A stretch of 64,000 bases of DNA from Gemmatales bacterium. Its GTDB lineage: Bacteria; Planctomycetota; Planctomycetia; Gemmatales; Gemmataceae. Position 1 is the first letter of the stretch. The number at the start of each line of letters is the position of its first letter. This document shows, in pieces, positions 18,503-29,396 of this stretch. A program made the translations under genes and the position numbers. The notes beneath the pieces are model-generated. The model saw nothing but the letters and a program-made list of their open reading frames with translations. It made no database searches and had not been told where the DNA came from. The DNA lies in the NCBI GenBank assembly GCA_026004675.1, contig BPJP01000011.1, forward strand, positions 62,001 to 126,000. Direction: 5' to 3'.

Positions 18503-20434
18503 GTGTCGTATCTTGAACAAGCGGAAGCGGGCATTCGCTCGCTTCCATTCGATGAGACGATCAAGGATCGCGCCCTGCGATACCTGGCGGATTGGTTGAC
18601 TCTGGAGGAGTTTGCCGCCTATCGACCACAGTTGCACTGGTTGATCGAGACGAAACAGTGGACCGGTTTGCTCGACCGGTTTTGCCAGATACTTCCTTTT
18701 GGTACCGGAGGCCGGCGTGGACAGGTTGGTATCGGCCCCAACCGCATGAACCTGTGGACTCTTGGCGCCTCCGTTCAGGGCCATTGTGTTTACCTGCGGG
18801 AGCGTTTCCCGAGCGTTTCTCCATTGCGCGTGGTGCTGGCTTATGACGTTCGCCGATTCGAAGACCGGGGGCGGAATTATAATCCAGATCTCCCGAATCC
18901 CGTTTTGCATTTATCGTCGAGGCAGTTCGCCGAGCACGCTGCGTGTGTTTACGCGGCCAATGGCATCCACGCCTACATTCTGCCATCCGACAGCCAACGC
19001 TTTCTGGCGACACCCGAATTATCGTTCACCATTCGCTTCCTCTCCGCCCACGGTGGTCTGAATATTTCTGCTTCCCACAATCCGCCCGACGACAACGGAG
19101 GCAAATTCTACGATGAACGTGGAGGACAACCCGTTCCTCCCGACGACCAGATCATGGCGGACCTGGTTGACCAGGTGCGCGTCGTCAAGACAATGAGCTG
19201 GCCGGATGCCATGCGCAGCGGCCGGATTCTGTTTCTCGACGACCAGCCGCACAAGGCCTACATCGATTTGTGCCGCAAACAGAGCCTGGTTGCGCCGCCA
19301 CGCTTCGACGAAATCCGCATCGTCTTTACGCCTCTGCACGGCGTTGGTTCCATGACGGCGATGGAAGCACTTATCGAACAGGGGTTCCGGGTCAATCCTG
19401 TCGATGAGCAGATGACGCCAGACGGCCAGTTTCCCAACGTGACCAAGGCTCCCAACCCGGAAGTGCCGGAATCGATGGACCGTGCGCTGCGAGTCGCCAA
19501 GGAAGTCGAAGCCGATTTGATTTTGGCTACCGATCCGGATGCCGACCGCCTGGGAGGCATGGTTCCGTCGTGCGAAGCAGCGGGGGAGTGGCGTTTCTTG
19601 ACGGGCAATGAGATCGCTGCTTTGCTGACGTATTTCAAATTGTCGCAGCTTGCCAAACAGGGCCAGATGCCGAGTTCGCCGATCGTCGTCAAGACGGAAG
19701 TCACCACGTCGCTCGTCACACGGATCGCCCGGCATTTCAAAGCCCAGATTGTCGACGATCTTCTGGTTGGCTTCAAATATATCGCCGACGTTCTCTGGTC
19801 TTTGGAACAAACTGGCCGGTACGGCGACGTATCGGGAACGCCTGATGATTTCATCATTGGCGTTGAGGAGAGCCATGGCATTCTGGTAACGCCGAAAATC
19901 CGCGACAAAGACGCTGCCGGGGCCGCCGTGCTTCTTGCTGAATTGGCTCTCGACCAGAAACGCCAAGGCTCCTCGGTCCACCGTTGCCTTCTGGATCTCT
20001 ATCGACAATTCGGTTACGTGCGCAACAGTGTCGTCCCCGTGGTCATGGCTGGGCTTGAAGGCAAACGGGATATGATGCGCATGCTCGACGGTTTGCGCTC
20101 CGCCCCCCCCAAAGTGATCGGCGGCTTGGAAGTTACAGCATTTGATGACCTGCAGGACGAAAGCGGGCGGCTGGGGCCGTTCAAAGGCGAAACCGATCGG
20201 GCCTCGCGAAACGTCCTGAGTTTTCGGTTGGGAGAAACTGGCCGCATCACCCTACGACCAAGCGGAACGGAACCGAAAGCCAAGGCCTATGTCGAACTGG
20301 CATCGCCACCTTGTCCCACCGGCACATCAGACGAGGATTGGCGGCGCGCATGCGACGGTATCGATAAGAAAGCGAAACAAGTGACCGAAGACTTTTTGCA
20401 GCTTGCCTTCGGGATGGTTGGTCGAACGCCTTGA
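18503..20434 (+). CDS. Alpha-D-phosphohexomutase (phosphoglucomutase/phosphomannomutase)
   Basis: A 643-residue enzyme interconverting sugar 1- and 6-phosphates through a phosphoserine. The active-site loop is ISASHNPPDDNGGK, the metal loop is DPDADRLGG, the sugar-specificity loop is EESHG, and the phosphate-binding loop is RPSGTEPKAKAY near the C terminus. An extra ~100-residue N-terminal part before the GTGGRRG motif makes it longer than the short bacterial mutases and like the PGM2/PMM type. It starts with GTG after GAGGT. It is followed 60 bases later by the PGPGW gene. Substrate preference (Glc, Man, pentose) is not decidable here. Confidence 0.9.
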   Translation: MSYLEQAEAGIRSLPFDETIKDRALRYLADWLTLEEFAAYRPQLHWLIETKQWTGLLDRFCQILPFGTGGRRGQVGIGPNRMNLWTLGASVQGHCVYLRERFPSVSPLRVVLAYDVRRFEDRGRNYNPDLPNPVLHLSSRQFAEHAACVYAANGIHAYILPSDSQRFLATPELSFTIRFLSAHGGLNISASHNPPDDNGGKFYDERGGQPVPPDDQIMADLVDQVRVVKTMSWPDAMRSGRILFLDDQPHKAYIDLCRKQSLVAPPRFDEIRIVFTPLHGVGSMTAMEALIEQGFRVNPVDEQMTPDGQFPNVTKAPNPEVPESMDRALRVAKEVEADLILATDPDADRLGGMVPSCEAAGEWRFLTGNEIAALLTYFKLSQLAKQGQMPSSPIVVKTEVTTSLVTRIARHFKAQIVDDLLVGFKYIADVLWSLEQTGRYGDVSGTPDDFIIGVEESHGILVTPKIRDKDAAGAAVLLAELALDQKRQGSSVHRCLLDLYRQFGYVRNSVVPVVMAGLEGKRDMMRMLDGLRSAPPKVIGGLEVTAFDDLQDESGRLGPFKGETDRASRNVLSFRLGETGRITLRPSGTEPKAKAYVELASPPCPTGTSDEDWRRACDGIDKKAKQVTEDFLQLAFGMVGRTP

Positions 20435-20494
20435 GTTCATCCCTTTATTCGCCCCAGAAAAACCGCGGCAGCCTTTCGCGGAGAGATTCGCGAT

Positions 20495-20941
20495 ATGACG
20501 TGGGTTCGCCAGTTGATCGATGCGGTCAAGAGCCTTACCTGGTTCGAAGCATTCGTGCTGAGTACGGTTCTTTTCGCCGTCGGCGCCGTCGGCAGCCTTG
20601 CGATCGTTGTTCTTGTTCTTGTCCGATTGCCCGAAGACTATTTTCTTGTCGACCAGGTGCCGGATTCGTTTCGGTCACGTCATCCTGTGATCCGGCTGCT
20701 TGTCCTGGTTCTCAAAAACGTTGTCGGTTGGTCGTTGGTGGGTTTGGGAATCCTATTGACGCTTTTGCCCGGTCAAGGAGTATTGACGATCCTGATTGGA
20801 ATCATGCTGGTCGATTTTCCCGGTCGCCGACGCTTGGAACGATGGCTGATCAGCAGGCCAAAAGTGTTGCAGGCGATCAACCGATTGCGGCAACGTTTCG
20901 GAAAACCCCCTCTGCTCGAAAATCCAGCCGAGAAGAAATGA
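20495..20941 (+). CDS. PGPGW-family transmembrane protein
   Basis: A 148-residue membrane protein. A first hydrophobic helix spans residues ~18-45; a second region at ~66-100 carries GWSLVGLGILLTLLPGQGVLTILIG, the form of the PGPGW motif here (PGQG). A basic tail (FPGRRRLERWL) probably lies in the cytoplasm. The family has no established function. It ends 13 bases from the convergent ispH stop. Confidence 0.8.
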   Translation: MTWVRQLIDAVKSLTWFEAFVLSTVLFAVGAVGSLAIVVLVLVRLPEDYFLVDQVPDSFRSRHPVIRLLVLVLKNVVGWSLVGLGILLTLLPGQGVLTILIGIMLVDFPGRRRLERWLISRPKVLQAINRLRQRFGKPPLLENPAEKK

Positions 20942-20954
20942 ATACGGCTATCAG

Positions 20955-21891
20955 TCAAGTTGCGGAGACGACGCGTAATTCGCGGGGCAAAGGAAAACTG
21001 ACATGCTCCTCGCGAATGGTTCGGCTTTCGACTTCGGCACCGTAACGCTTTCTTGAGGTACTCGACGCATTCGACGACATTTTCTTCGGGAGCACTCGCA
21101 CCTGCCGTTATCAGAACCGTTTCCGTGCCGGTGAACCAGTCCTCTTCGATCTGATCGGCGCTGTCGATGAGATGCGCAGGTTTGCCGCACGCAGATGCCA
21201 GTTCAGCCAGTCGCATGCTGTTCGAACTATTCTGGCTTCCCAGCACCAAGACCACATCTGCCTCTGGTGCCAGCTCTTTGACGGCCTCTTGGCGGTTCTG
21301 AGTGGCGTAGCAAATATCGTCGCGTGACGGTCCCTGAATCCGAGGGTAGCGGCGTCGCAAAGCGCGAATGATCACCTCGGCATCATCCACGCTCAACGTC
21401 GTTTGCGTGAGAAATGCCAACTTGGATTCCGAAGAAAACGGTAAACGATCCACGTCTTCCACCGTTTGCACAAGGTGAATGTTTTCGGGAGCTTCTCCCA
21501 TCGTTCCGACAACTTCATCGTGACCTTCATGCCCGATCAGCAGGATGGTGTAGCCTTCGCGGGCGAACCGGACGGCTTCGAGGTGAACCTTGGTCACGAG
21601 GGGGCAAGTGGCATCAATGGCTCTGAGATGGCGTTCAGCGGCGAGCTGCCGGATCGCCGGGGCCACACCATGAGCGCTGTACAGCACAACAGACCCCGAC
21701 GGGATATCACGAATATCATCGACAAAGACAACGCCGAGCTTGCGAAAACGATCCACGACTGGGCGGTTGTGTACGATCTCGTGGTAAACGTAGATCGGCT
21801 TGCCGAACAACTCGAGAGCCCGTTCGAGACTTTCAATGGCCATGTTGACGCCGGCACAAAAGCCGCGCGGGTTCGCTAGCAAGATTTTCAC
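20955..21891 (-). CDS. ispH: 4-hydroxy-3-methylbut-2-enyl diphosphate reductase (one frameshift near the 3' end)
   Basis: The final MEP-pathway enzyme, an Fe-S reductase making IPP and DMAPP. The three cluster cysteines are visible in PRGFCAGV, IDATCPLVTKVH and DDICYATQNRQ; HGV, GHEGHDEVVGT and SQNSSNSMRL are also present. It starts with GTG preceded by AAGGAGG eight bases upstream. The frame as read loses the family at KKALRCRS. Removing one A from the run at 21049-21051 restores KKRYGAEVESRTIREEHVSF and a stop at 20955, giving ~311 residues, the normal length. The enzyme is essential where the MEP pathway is used, so the shift is most likely a sequence error. Confidence 0.93.
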
Positions 21892-22071
21892 GGCAACACC
21901 TCCTTGACGCAGTTATGGTAACGGAGAAGGCCGAAATCGCCAACAGCAAGCAAATTCGCAAAGCAGTGAATGTGTTCATGCAAAAAGATTGCAAGCGCAG
22001 ACGTAAGCGTGGATAATCAGTCAGCATCTTGCCCATACCGGACTTCTCGCCGATTCGCATACGAGGTCTCA

Positions 22072-23268
22072 ATGAAATCGCAAATGACCGGACTGTTGCT
22101 TTTATGTGCTGTAATTCCCTGCCAGGCCGATACTATCGGCTGGCGGAAGATCCAGATCGATAAGTCGTTCCGTTCCGAGGGGGTGGCGGCAGCGGATGTC
22201 AACAAGGATGGCAAGGTGGATATCCTTGCTGGCGACGTCTGGTATGAGGCCCCCGATTGGAAAAGACACGAAATTCGTCCTGTGGGGAATTACGGCGATG
22301 GTTCGCGAGGCTACAGTAACAGTTTCGCGTGCTTCGCCGACGATTTCAACAAGGATGGCTGGCCCGATGTCTTGATCATCGGTTTTCCCGGTGCTCCATG
22401 CCATTGGTACGAGAATCCCAAGAACAAACCTGGCCACTGGCCAGCTCATGTCGTTTGGCACAGCGCCTGCAATGAGACGCCTCTGTATGAAGATTTGTTC
22501 GGCAACGGACAGAAAGTTCTGATTATGGGATGGCAACCGAAAGGGAGCAAGAAAGGGAACCAGGGCCAGATGGCGTGGTTTTGCCCCGGAAAAGATCCGA
22601 CTTCTTTGTGGGAAATGCATCCGATCAGTGAGCCGAGTACCAAGAACAAAGAGATTCCCGGCACGAGGCGCTTCTCGCACGGCCTGGGCGTCGGCGATAT
22701 CAACGGCGATGGCCGGGCCGATGTGATTTGCACCGGCGGCTGGTGGGAGCAACCTGCTAAAGTGACAGACGAACCTTGGTCTTTCCATCCCGCCGACCTC
22801 GGTCCTGCTTGTGCTGACATGTTCGCTCTCGACATCGACGGCGATAAGCGGCCCGACGTTATCAGTAGCTCGGCGCACAACTACGGCATCTGGTGGCATC
22901 GGCAAATAGCGTCTCGGCCCCATCCCCAATTCCAACGCCGCGACCTTTTCAAAAACCTCTTTTCCCAATCGCATGCCCTTCGCCTGGTTGATCTCGACGG
23001 CGACGGGGATCTGGACCTGGTCACCGGCAAGCGGTGGTGGGCTCATGGTCCCAAAGGCGACGTAGCACCGAATGATCCTGCCGTCTTGTACTGGTTCGAG
23101 AACCGCCGTGGCAAGGACGGCGTCGTCGCTTTTGTGCCGCACCAAATCGACGACGATTCAGGCATAGGCACCCAGTTCACCGTCGTCGATGTCAACGGCG
23201 ACAAGCTGCCAGACATCGTTGTGGCCAACAAGAAGGGGGTCTATCTCCATTTGCAAGCGCGCAAGTGA
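22072..23268 (+). CDS. Exported FG-GAP/VCBS repeat protein
   Basis: About 398 residues. A short signal peptide (MKSQMTGLLLLCAVIPCQA) precedes at least five calcium-binding beta-propeller repeats of the form DxNxDGxxD: VNKDGKVDILAGD, FNKDGWPDVLIIG, INGDGRADVICTG, IDGDKRPDVISS, LDGDGDLDLVTG, VNGDKLPDIVVAN. The protein is probably a seven-bladed propeller in the periplasm or on the surface. Such proteins are very common in planctomycetes, often beside sulfatases and DUF1080 proteins. The ATG at 22072 with GAGG upstream is preferred over a 34-codon extension. Confidence 0.88.
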   Translation: MKSQMTGLLLLCAVIPCQADTIGWRKIQIDKSFRSEGVAAADVNKDGKVDILAGDVWYEAPDWKRHEIRPVGNYGDGSRGYSNSFACFADDFNKDGWPDVLIIGFPGAPCHWYENPKNKPGHWPAHVVWHSACNETPLYEDLFGNGQKVLIMGWQPKGSKKGNQGQMAWFCPGKDPTSLWEMHPISEPSTKNKEIPGTRRFSHGLGVGDINGDGRADVICTGGWWEQPAKVTDEPWSFHPADLGPACADMFALDIDGDKRPDVISSSAHNYGIWWHRQIASRPHPQFQRRDLFKNLFSQSHALRLVDLDGDGDLDLVTGKRWWAHGPKGDVAPNDPAVLYWFENRRGKDGVVAFVPHQIDDDSGIGTQFTVVDVNGDKLPDIVVANKKGVYLHLQARK

Positions 23269-23301
23269 AATCGACCCTTTCTCTCTCGCAACGACCGATA
23301 G

Positions 23302-25370
23302 TCAATTCGTGAAGCCATAATCCAGTTGATAAGGAGGCATTTTGCCTCCTTTGCCTTTTAGATAGTGCTCCATCCAGCGCAACAGGCGAAGGTTATAATC
23401 GAGCCGCGATGCGGCGCGGCGATTGCCGTGGCCTTCGCCGGGATACAGAACCAGCCGAACGGGCACCTTGCCGATCACCTTCAACTGACGGTATAGCTCC
23501 AACGACTGGCCGGGATGGACGCGGGGATCGCTCTTGCCGTGCAAGATCAGGATCGGCGTTCGTGCCTTTTTCACGTAATAGATGGGACTGCGTTTGAGGA
23601 AGTAATCCCAGTCGTCGAACAGCCAGCGGCGATGGTGAACGAGAAACATTTCATACGGTATATCCGTAGTTCCAGACATGGAAACATTGTCCGCCAAACC
23701 AACAAACATGACGCTGGCGGCGAAACGATGCGAATAATAGGTCGCTCCCCAGGCAGAAGCATAGCCACCGTAGGAACCTCCCGTGATGCCGACCTTTGAC
23801 TTGTCGACGAGGCCTGTTTCAATGAGATGGTCAACGGCGTCGATGAGGTCGTCGAATTCCTTGCCGGCCGCGTCTTCCTGGCCGAGTTTGGAAAACTTGA
23901 CGCCGCGGCCAGTACTTCCGCGATAGTTGGGATAAAAGACGGCGAACCCCCCTGGCTGCGCCAACTTGACCGAGATAGGCGTAGCGCGTCACCCAACCAT
24001 TGGACACATGCGCTTCCGGGCCGCCATGAACGGTCAAAACGAGCGGATAACGTTGGCCTTTTTGCTCATTAAGCGGCCGAATGAGAATTCCTTCCAAGTC
24101 GAGACCGTCGCGTGCTTTGTACTTGACGACTTCTTGAGGTGCGAAGCGGTAATCGAGCCAGCCAGGGATTGCTGTCCGTCAGCCGACGCTCAGTTTCTTC
24201 TTCTTTTTGTCCAAAAATAGTAGAAAAACTTCGCCGGGGTGCTGAGGCGTGTGGCCGACGCAAGCCGCGGTCGTGCCATCGCTGGAAAGCGGTCAACCCG
24301 CTGAGAATCGCACTGCCCCACTGGGATGATTTCTTTACCGCCACGACCGTCGGCCTGAATCTGTCCGACAACGGTCCATACGCCTTTGGCCGCCTGGTAG
24401 ACGATACTGTCGTTATCGCGCCCAGGCGATCGATTGCACATGGCCTTCGAAATCGGGGAGCAGGTCTTTCCAACGGCCGCCCGCGGCATCGGGCAACCCA
24501 GAGCCTTCCTTCGGCGTGGATCGTGCTGATCAAGGGCGGAAACGATCGCCACTTTCGTACCGTCTGGACTCCAGGCGATTTGGCCGAGCTTGCCGGGATT
24601 GTCCAGTCTGCTGACGATCTTTCCGCTTTTCGGATCAACGATACGCACTTTGCGAAACATGATTTCGTCGTCGATCAGTGGCCGAGGACTCAAAGCCAGC
24701 CGCCAAGTGCTTTCCGTCCGGGCTCCAATGCAGTTCCGAAGCCGATCCCGGCAATTTCAGCATTTTTGGAGAGGACTTGGAATTCGACATCGGCAATCCA
24801 GACCCGGTTCGGACGCCAATCTTCCTCGTAGACTTCCTGGGTAAAGCCTTGGGCACGCTGTTCTTCGATCTTCTTCTCGGGTGTCGGCTCGGCAGCGATA
24901 AAGGCGATGCGCTTGCCGTCAGGGCTCCAGGAATACGATTGGGATGCCGGTCGTCATGCTCCAACAGCTTGCGGGCCTCGCCGCCGTCGAGGGGAATCAC
25001 GTAAAGCGAACGCTGTTTGTCGCCGTCACGTTTCGACAAGAAAGATAGTTTGTTGCCCATCGGGAGTCCAATGAACGGCGGAGACGTTGACTTGGCCCGA
25101 AACGAACGGCCGCGAGCGCCCTTTTTTGTCGACAACGTGCAGTTCGGTCCAATCGCCGCCGGTCTTTTTCTTTCGGGATGTTCCTTGGCACGGCCAACAC
25201 ATAAGCGACATGTTTGCCGTCAGGCGAGATTTCAGCCGCCAGGACCGATCGGGAGCCGAGCTACGTCATGAGGTGAAAAGGTCTTTTTCTGCGCCGGGGG
25301 CGACGCTTGCCTGCAAAAACATCAGACACAAGCCGACCCACCCAAGAGCGAACCTCACGTTCCAGCACAT
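23302..25370 (-). pseudogene. Exported S9-family peptidase (prolyl oligopeptidase type), multiple frameshifts
   Basis: The start at 25370 encodes a signal peptide (ALGWVGLCLMFLQASVAPGA). The product then continues in alternating frames: AAEISPDGKHVAYVLAVP, GGDWTELHVVDKKGRSRPF, VHWTPDGQQTIFL and SLYVIPLDGGEARKLLEHD, which are WD-like propeller blades. The last 220 residues are an intact alpha/beta-hydrolase domain with the nucleophile in TGGSYGGYASA, the aspartate in HGKSDPRVHPGQS and the histidine in YPGEGHGNR. One shift at 23970-23971 (CC should be C) rejoins RYAYLVKLAQPGGFAVFYP. At least five more lie between 24069 and 25270. All parts together give the usual ~690-residue S9 length, so a single gene with indels is the best reading. 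Confidence 0.8.
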
Positions 25371-25429
25371 GATGCACCCCCTCGAAACGTTGTGAAAAGC
25401 GACGAGAAACCAGCTGCCTTAATGTTTTC

Positions 25430-25698
25430 TTAGTGATCCGGCGCGGTCCATTCAGCTGGGAAGGAGAAACCCTCTGGCTGGTGATGATATTCGGCGCAGT
25501 ACATGCCCGGTCGCAACCAACAGACGCGGCGAAATGGCGAGCCCCCCAGCGCGCTTCGGAGAAGGTCACCTTCGTTTTGTGCCGGTCTTGCGCTACTGGC
25601 TTGTCTTTGTCTTTATAGGCCCCCTTCTTTGGCTGGCTGCAGCCAATCAGTGCCGTGATGAAGACGACGGCGGCGACCGCCAGGGCTAAAAGTTTCAT
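25430..25698 (-). CDS. Small lipoprotein (3' half out of frame)
   Basis: The start MKLLALAVAAVVFITALIGCS has a typical lipobox (LIGC), so the product should be a lipidated envelope protein. A short charged segment (KKGAYKDKDKPVAQDRHKTK) follows. In the frame as read no stop occurs until 25261. A frame two bases away gives MYCAEYHHQPEGFSFPAEW and a stop at 25430, which looks like the natural C terminus. AAGGAAG precedes the ATG. The start ATG overlaps the repaired stop of the upstream sulfatase-like gene as ATGA, indicating translational coupling. Function unknown. Confidence 0.6.
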
Positions 25699-28656
25699 GG
25701 GTATGGTCTTCCTTTGAGCAAACGTTGCTCGATCATCCGCTTCGCCATCGCGAACCCGGCCAATGAGAGATTTGTGGCGCTCCATCATTATGCGGAATTT
25801 CGCCAACATATGTGATAATAGGTCAGGGCGTTCATCGGCCAGATTGTGCATCTCTGCGGGATCATCCTGCAAATCGAAAAGCAGCAACGTACCGGATGAG
25901 CGGTCGAAAATCAACTTGTGTCGGAACCGTTCGATTACTCCGTGCATGTCGTAATGAGTGGTGAGAACCATGTCGCGCTGCCAATATTGTTCGCGGTCGG
26001 CGGAAGAAGGATTGCCTCGCAATAAAGGAAGAAGGCTGCGGCAAGTCATGGGATAGCGGTTGGGATTCTTCCGTCGAACCCCCGCCAACTCCATCACGGT
26101 CGGCAAGATGTCCATTTGCAGGACCGGTTGGTCGCAGGCTCCGCGACCTGGAAGCCCGGGAACCTTGACAATCATGGGGACGAGCAAGGATTGTTCGTAC
26201 AGATGGCTGACGTAGTAGAGATGTTCGTGTTCCCACCACTGGCAGCCATGATCGCTGACGATCACGATCATGGTGTTGTCGTAAAGATTTTTTTCCTTGA
26301 GCTTGTTGAGGACCAGACCGATCTGCGCATCCATTCGGGTGATCGTTTGCAGATAGCAAGCGTATTTATCGGACCAGCCGATGCCCGGCAGGTAAGCGTC
26401 TTCTTCGTATCTTTCAAGCCCCGATTCGAAGCCCAGTTCACGAGCGCGCTCGAGAGGGGTGCGTTCCCACGGAAAATGCGTGTCGCTCATGTGTTCACAC
26501 ATGAAGAATTTGTCTCCCGGCTGCAACGAATCCAAAAAGGCGACCATCCTCTGGGCACGCTTGTCGCCGCGCCAGACGCCTCGTCGCCTTTCTTCTGACG
26601 TGAGCGAAGTATCGTAGTCGCCGAAGGGATCGTGGCGAAGGTCTTCGGGCACGAACAAGTCGACATAAGGTGGCGTGTTGGGATGACACCAGCGGTTGAC
26701 CCCGGCTAGTTTCAGGATTTTGTACAAATTGGCATAGCGCGAGTAGCGAGTGCCAAAAGACTTTCGCGAATCCATCTCCTCGATCCGGCGATAGCGTCCG
26801 CTATTGACGAAAAACCACGCGTCCCAGGTGCTCGGATAGTAGCAGCGCGCCTGACGAAAGATCATGCCGTCGCGGGCGACGGAGTCGATGTGCGGCGTGG
26901 CGACAAGACCACCAGAAAGACGGCGTTCGCCATAGGCGGAAATGGCTCTTGGCGTGACGCCTTCGAGAAAGAAAAGCACCAGGTTGGGAAAGGCTTTGGC
27001 CTTCTCGGCGTCAGCGATTTCGAACTCGTCGACAGGAAGGCTGATCGTCTGCGGAGCGGCAACCCCACCCGCACCAACGCCAGGATCGAAATCATCGGTG
27101 TCGCCGCCATGTAAAACCGCCGCGTAGCCGTCGCGATCAGCATCGAATAGCCAATGCAGAAACTTCAGTTCGAATACATGCCGATCGTTGAATTCAACAG
27201 TGCGAGCGAAGACGTTCAGATGAACCGCGTTCCAACCCCAAAACGGCCAGGTGGCCAGGGCGAAAACGCCCACCGCGCCAACACCTAGCAAACCACGACC
27301 GATGTAGATACCGGCTTTTGTGACTGGCATGCGCCATTTGTCAAAAGCCAATTCAAGGCATCGAGCCAAAATGCCGCGCTCAAACGAGATCACAACGTTG
27401 GTCAAGATCAGGTAAGCGAAGCACGCCGCGAACAAAGAAAACAACACGAGCAAAAACGGAAACTGTGCCTCGTGCATCATGCCGCGCCAATCGTCAAAGT
27501 CGAACAGCTGGTCCGCTTTTTGAACCAGCCAGATCAAACTACCGACGCAAAATGCTGCCAACACCGTCAAGAAAAGGCGATGGATTCGCCGCCATGGCGG
27601 ACGAAAGGGCCGAACGAAGGGATAGACCGGGAAGAGCAACAGGCTCCAAAAAGCCAGTTCAGAACGCCGCGGACAATCGCTCTTGGTTTCCGGTGACGAT
27701 TGCGAATCGTATTCGAAGGCTGCCTCGACAGAATCAGCCGGTGCGAGATCCTCTTCCAACATCAGCCGACACACAAAGATTAACGGGAACAGCGACGCCA
27801 ACACGGTCACCATGGTGACAGCTGGCAGAATCCAGCCGTTTTCCGCTTCGATTTCCCCGAGGATTTTCGCTTGCCAGGGAACGGCAAGGGCGAACGTCCA
27901 CAAACCAGCATTGGCCAGCGACTGTTGTCGGGAATTGAAGTAACGATAGGTTGCGAAGGCGACGCCGCCGGCGATGGCCGCGATCGAAGCAAACAAAAGC
28001 GACGTCGAATACAAAACGAGATTGGCTTCGTTGATCTCGCCTTCGGCAAAGAATCGGCGGTAATCGTACCCTCCGTTTGCGTCGGGATTCCAGAACTTGA
28101 TATGGTCGAGCACCGAGTTGCTCAAAACAGCGCCGCAGCCGAGCAAATAGACCAATCCCAGGCGTGTCCAAAAGGGAATGCCGCCGGACGCGACGTAACC
28201 GCTCCTGTCTTTTGGAACGCCGCGATCAATCAGCCAGCCCAGAGACCAGCTGACGCACAACGCCAAAACCAAGACTAGCCAATCCAACCAGCTTTCACCG
28301 TGGACGTGGTATCCCAAAGAGGAATTGTCCTGTACAAATCGGCAAACGATCAGGGCAAGACCAGCATACGCCGTGGCCAGGGGCAACACCCGGGTCAAGA
28401 TCGCGCGGTCGGCGGACGGTTGACGAAGTGACCGAAGTCCTGTAGCGGCGAGAAATAGCAAAAAGGCTCCGGCCAGACAAAACGAAACGAGATAGATCGC
28501 CGGATAGTTGGCTTGATAGAACGCCAACATCGGCACGTCGTCGAATTCGATCATCTGGGCGATGCGGGATGCCTGAAAGGCACGGTAGGCTGCCATCGTG
28601 CCGAGAAGCGCGACCACTGCCCCCCACAAAACGCTAAGAAAGTACCAGCCCACCAA
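25695..28656 (-). CDS. Multi-pass membrane sulfatase-fold protein (LtaS/phosphoethanolamine-transferase-like)
   Basis: About 985 residues. The first ~500 hold about twelve hydrophobic helices, e.g. residues 3-25 and 50-70. The C-terminal ~450 are an alkaline-phosphatase/sulfatase fold: LVLFFLEGVTPRAI (metal-ligand region), VSDHGCQWWEHEHLYY, and FDLQDDPAEMHNLADE. The usual C-x-P-x-R formylglycine motif is absent; the nucleophile region reads C605-Y-Y-P-S-T610, which suggests Thr610 as nucleophile, as in lipoteichoic-acid synthases and phosphoethanolamine transferases. The start is TTG 28656 or GTG 28653, with no strong ribosome site. The frame runs without stop into the lipoprotein gene. One extra base near 25756-25758 explains this, giving the end IEQRLLKGRPYP and a stop at 25695. 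Confidence 0.78.
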
Positions 28657-28985
28657 CGGCGAAAAAATTTCGGCAAGACGTTTTTCTCATAGTTGCAAGG
28701 CAAAAAGCACTGATTCAGGGAGTTGTTGCATTATATCTTATCGACGTCGAATCATCGCCATACCGACGCTGCGAGGCGTTTTCCTTCGATTCACCTCTGG
28801 TCGGCTGCCCGTTTCGGTCCTAGACTACGAAAATTACTGGGGCGAAAACGAAATGTTGCCAGGGCAAAAATTTTCAGAAAATTGCGGGAATAAAATTTCG
28901 GCCAGCGCATCCGATAATGTGAAACCGCTTGGCATGGGGTCCGGCGGACCTAACTTGCTTCGCAACTCGGAAAGGACGGACCACC
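28657..28985. other. Divergent intergenic region, no gene seen
   Basis: The 329 bases between the sulfatase-fold gene and the first lipoprotein gene contain only short frames on either strand. It is more A/T-rich than its surroundings near 28657-28745 and 28830-28890. It probably carries the two divergent promoters, but I could not assign -10/-35 boxes with confidence. Confidence 0.5.
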
Positions 28986-29315
28986 GTGAGAACGTTACTG
29001 GGACTGTTGATGGCGCTGGCACTGGTGCTGCCGCTCGGCTGTGCCAACAAGACGAAGACCGCAAAGACTGGCGACAAAGACAAGACCGCCAAAACGACCG
29101 ATGGTAAAACTCCGAAAACGACAGACGTAAAGACTGGCAAGACGGACGGTGAAAAAACCGGCAAAACGGGCAACGGCAAGACCGACGGCGGCAAGGAACC
29201 ATCCAACAAGGATGGGAAAACTGGGACACCGCCAAAGAAAGACAACGACAAACCCAATCCCAAGGATGAAAAGACACCCAAGAAGACGGAACAGCCAAAA
29301 AACAACGACTCTTAA
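28986..29315 (+). CDS. Lys/Thr/Gly-rich lipoprotein
   Basis: About 109 residues starting with GTG, preceded by AAAGGACGG. A short signal peptide with lipobox (LLMALALVLPLGC) is followed entirely by low-complexity sequence built from KTGDKDKTAK, TDGKTPKTTD and GKTGNGKTDGGK-like units, then a Lys/Pro-rich tail. The mature protein should be disordered and strongly basic, tethered to the membrane by lipid; a role in binding acidic polymers or bridging envelope layers is possible but speculative. A shorter paralogue follows 81 bases later. Confidence 0.78.
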   Translation: MRTLLGLLMALALVLPLGCANKTKTAKTGDKDKTAKTTDGKTPKTTDVKTGKTDGEKTGKTGNGKTDGGKEPSNKDGKTGTPPKKDNDKPNPKDEKTPKKTEQPKNNDS

Positions 29316-29396
29316 CGCATTTGACTATGAAAACCTGAATAGCGTTGTTCAGGTTGGTTGTTTATCTGGCACCATGTGTGAAAGGATGGTTCAACT

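Noticed and set aside
18503..20434. Calling this gene glmM because of its mutase motifs
   Set aside because: It is ~190 residues longer than GlmM and its sugar loop is EESHG, so a phosphoglucomutase or phosphomannomutase role is more likely.
25261..28656. One continuous 1,131-residue protein joining the sulfatase-fold domain, the lipoprotein and further sequence
   Set aside because: An internal lipobox start with its own ribosome site and an ATGA overlap after repairing one base show separate genes; the long frame is a product of an indel.
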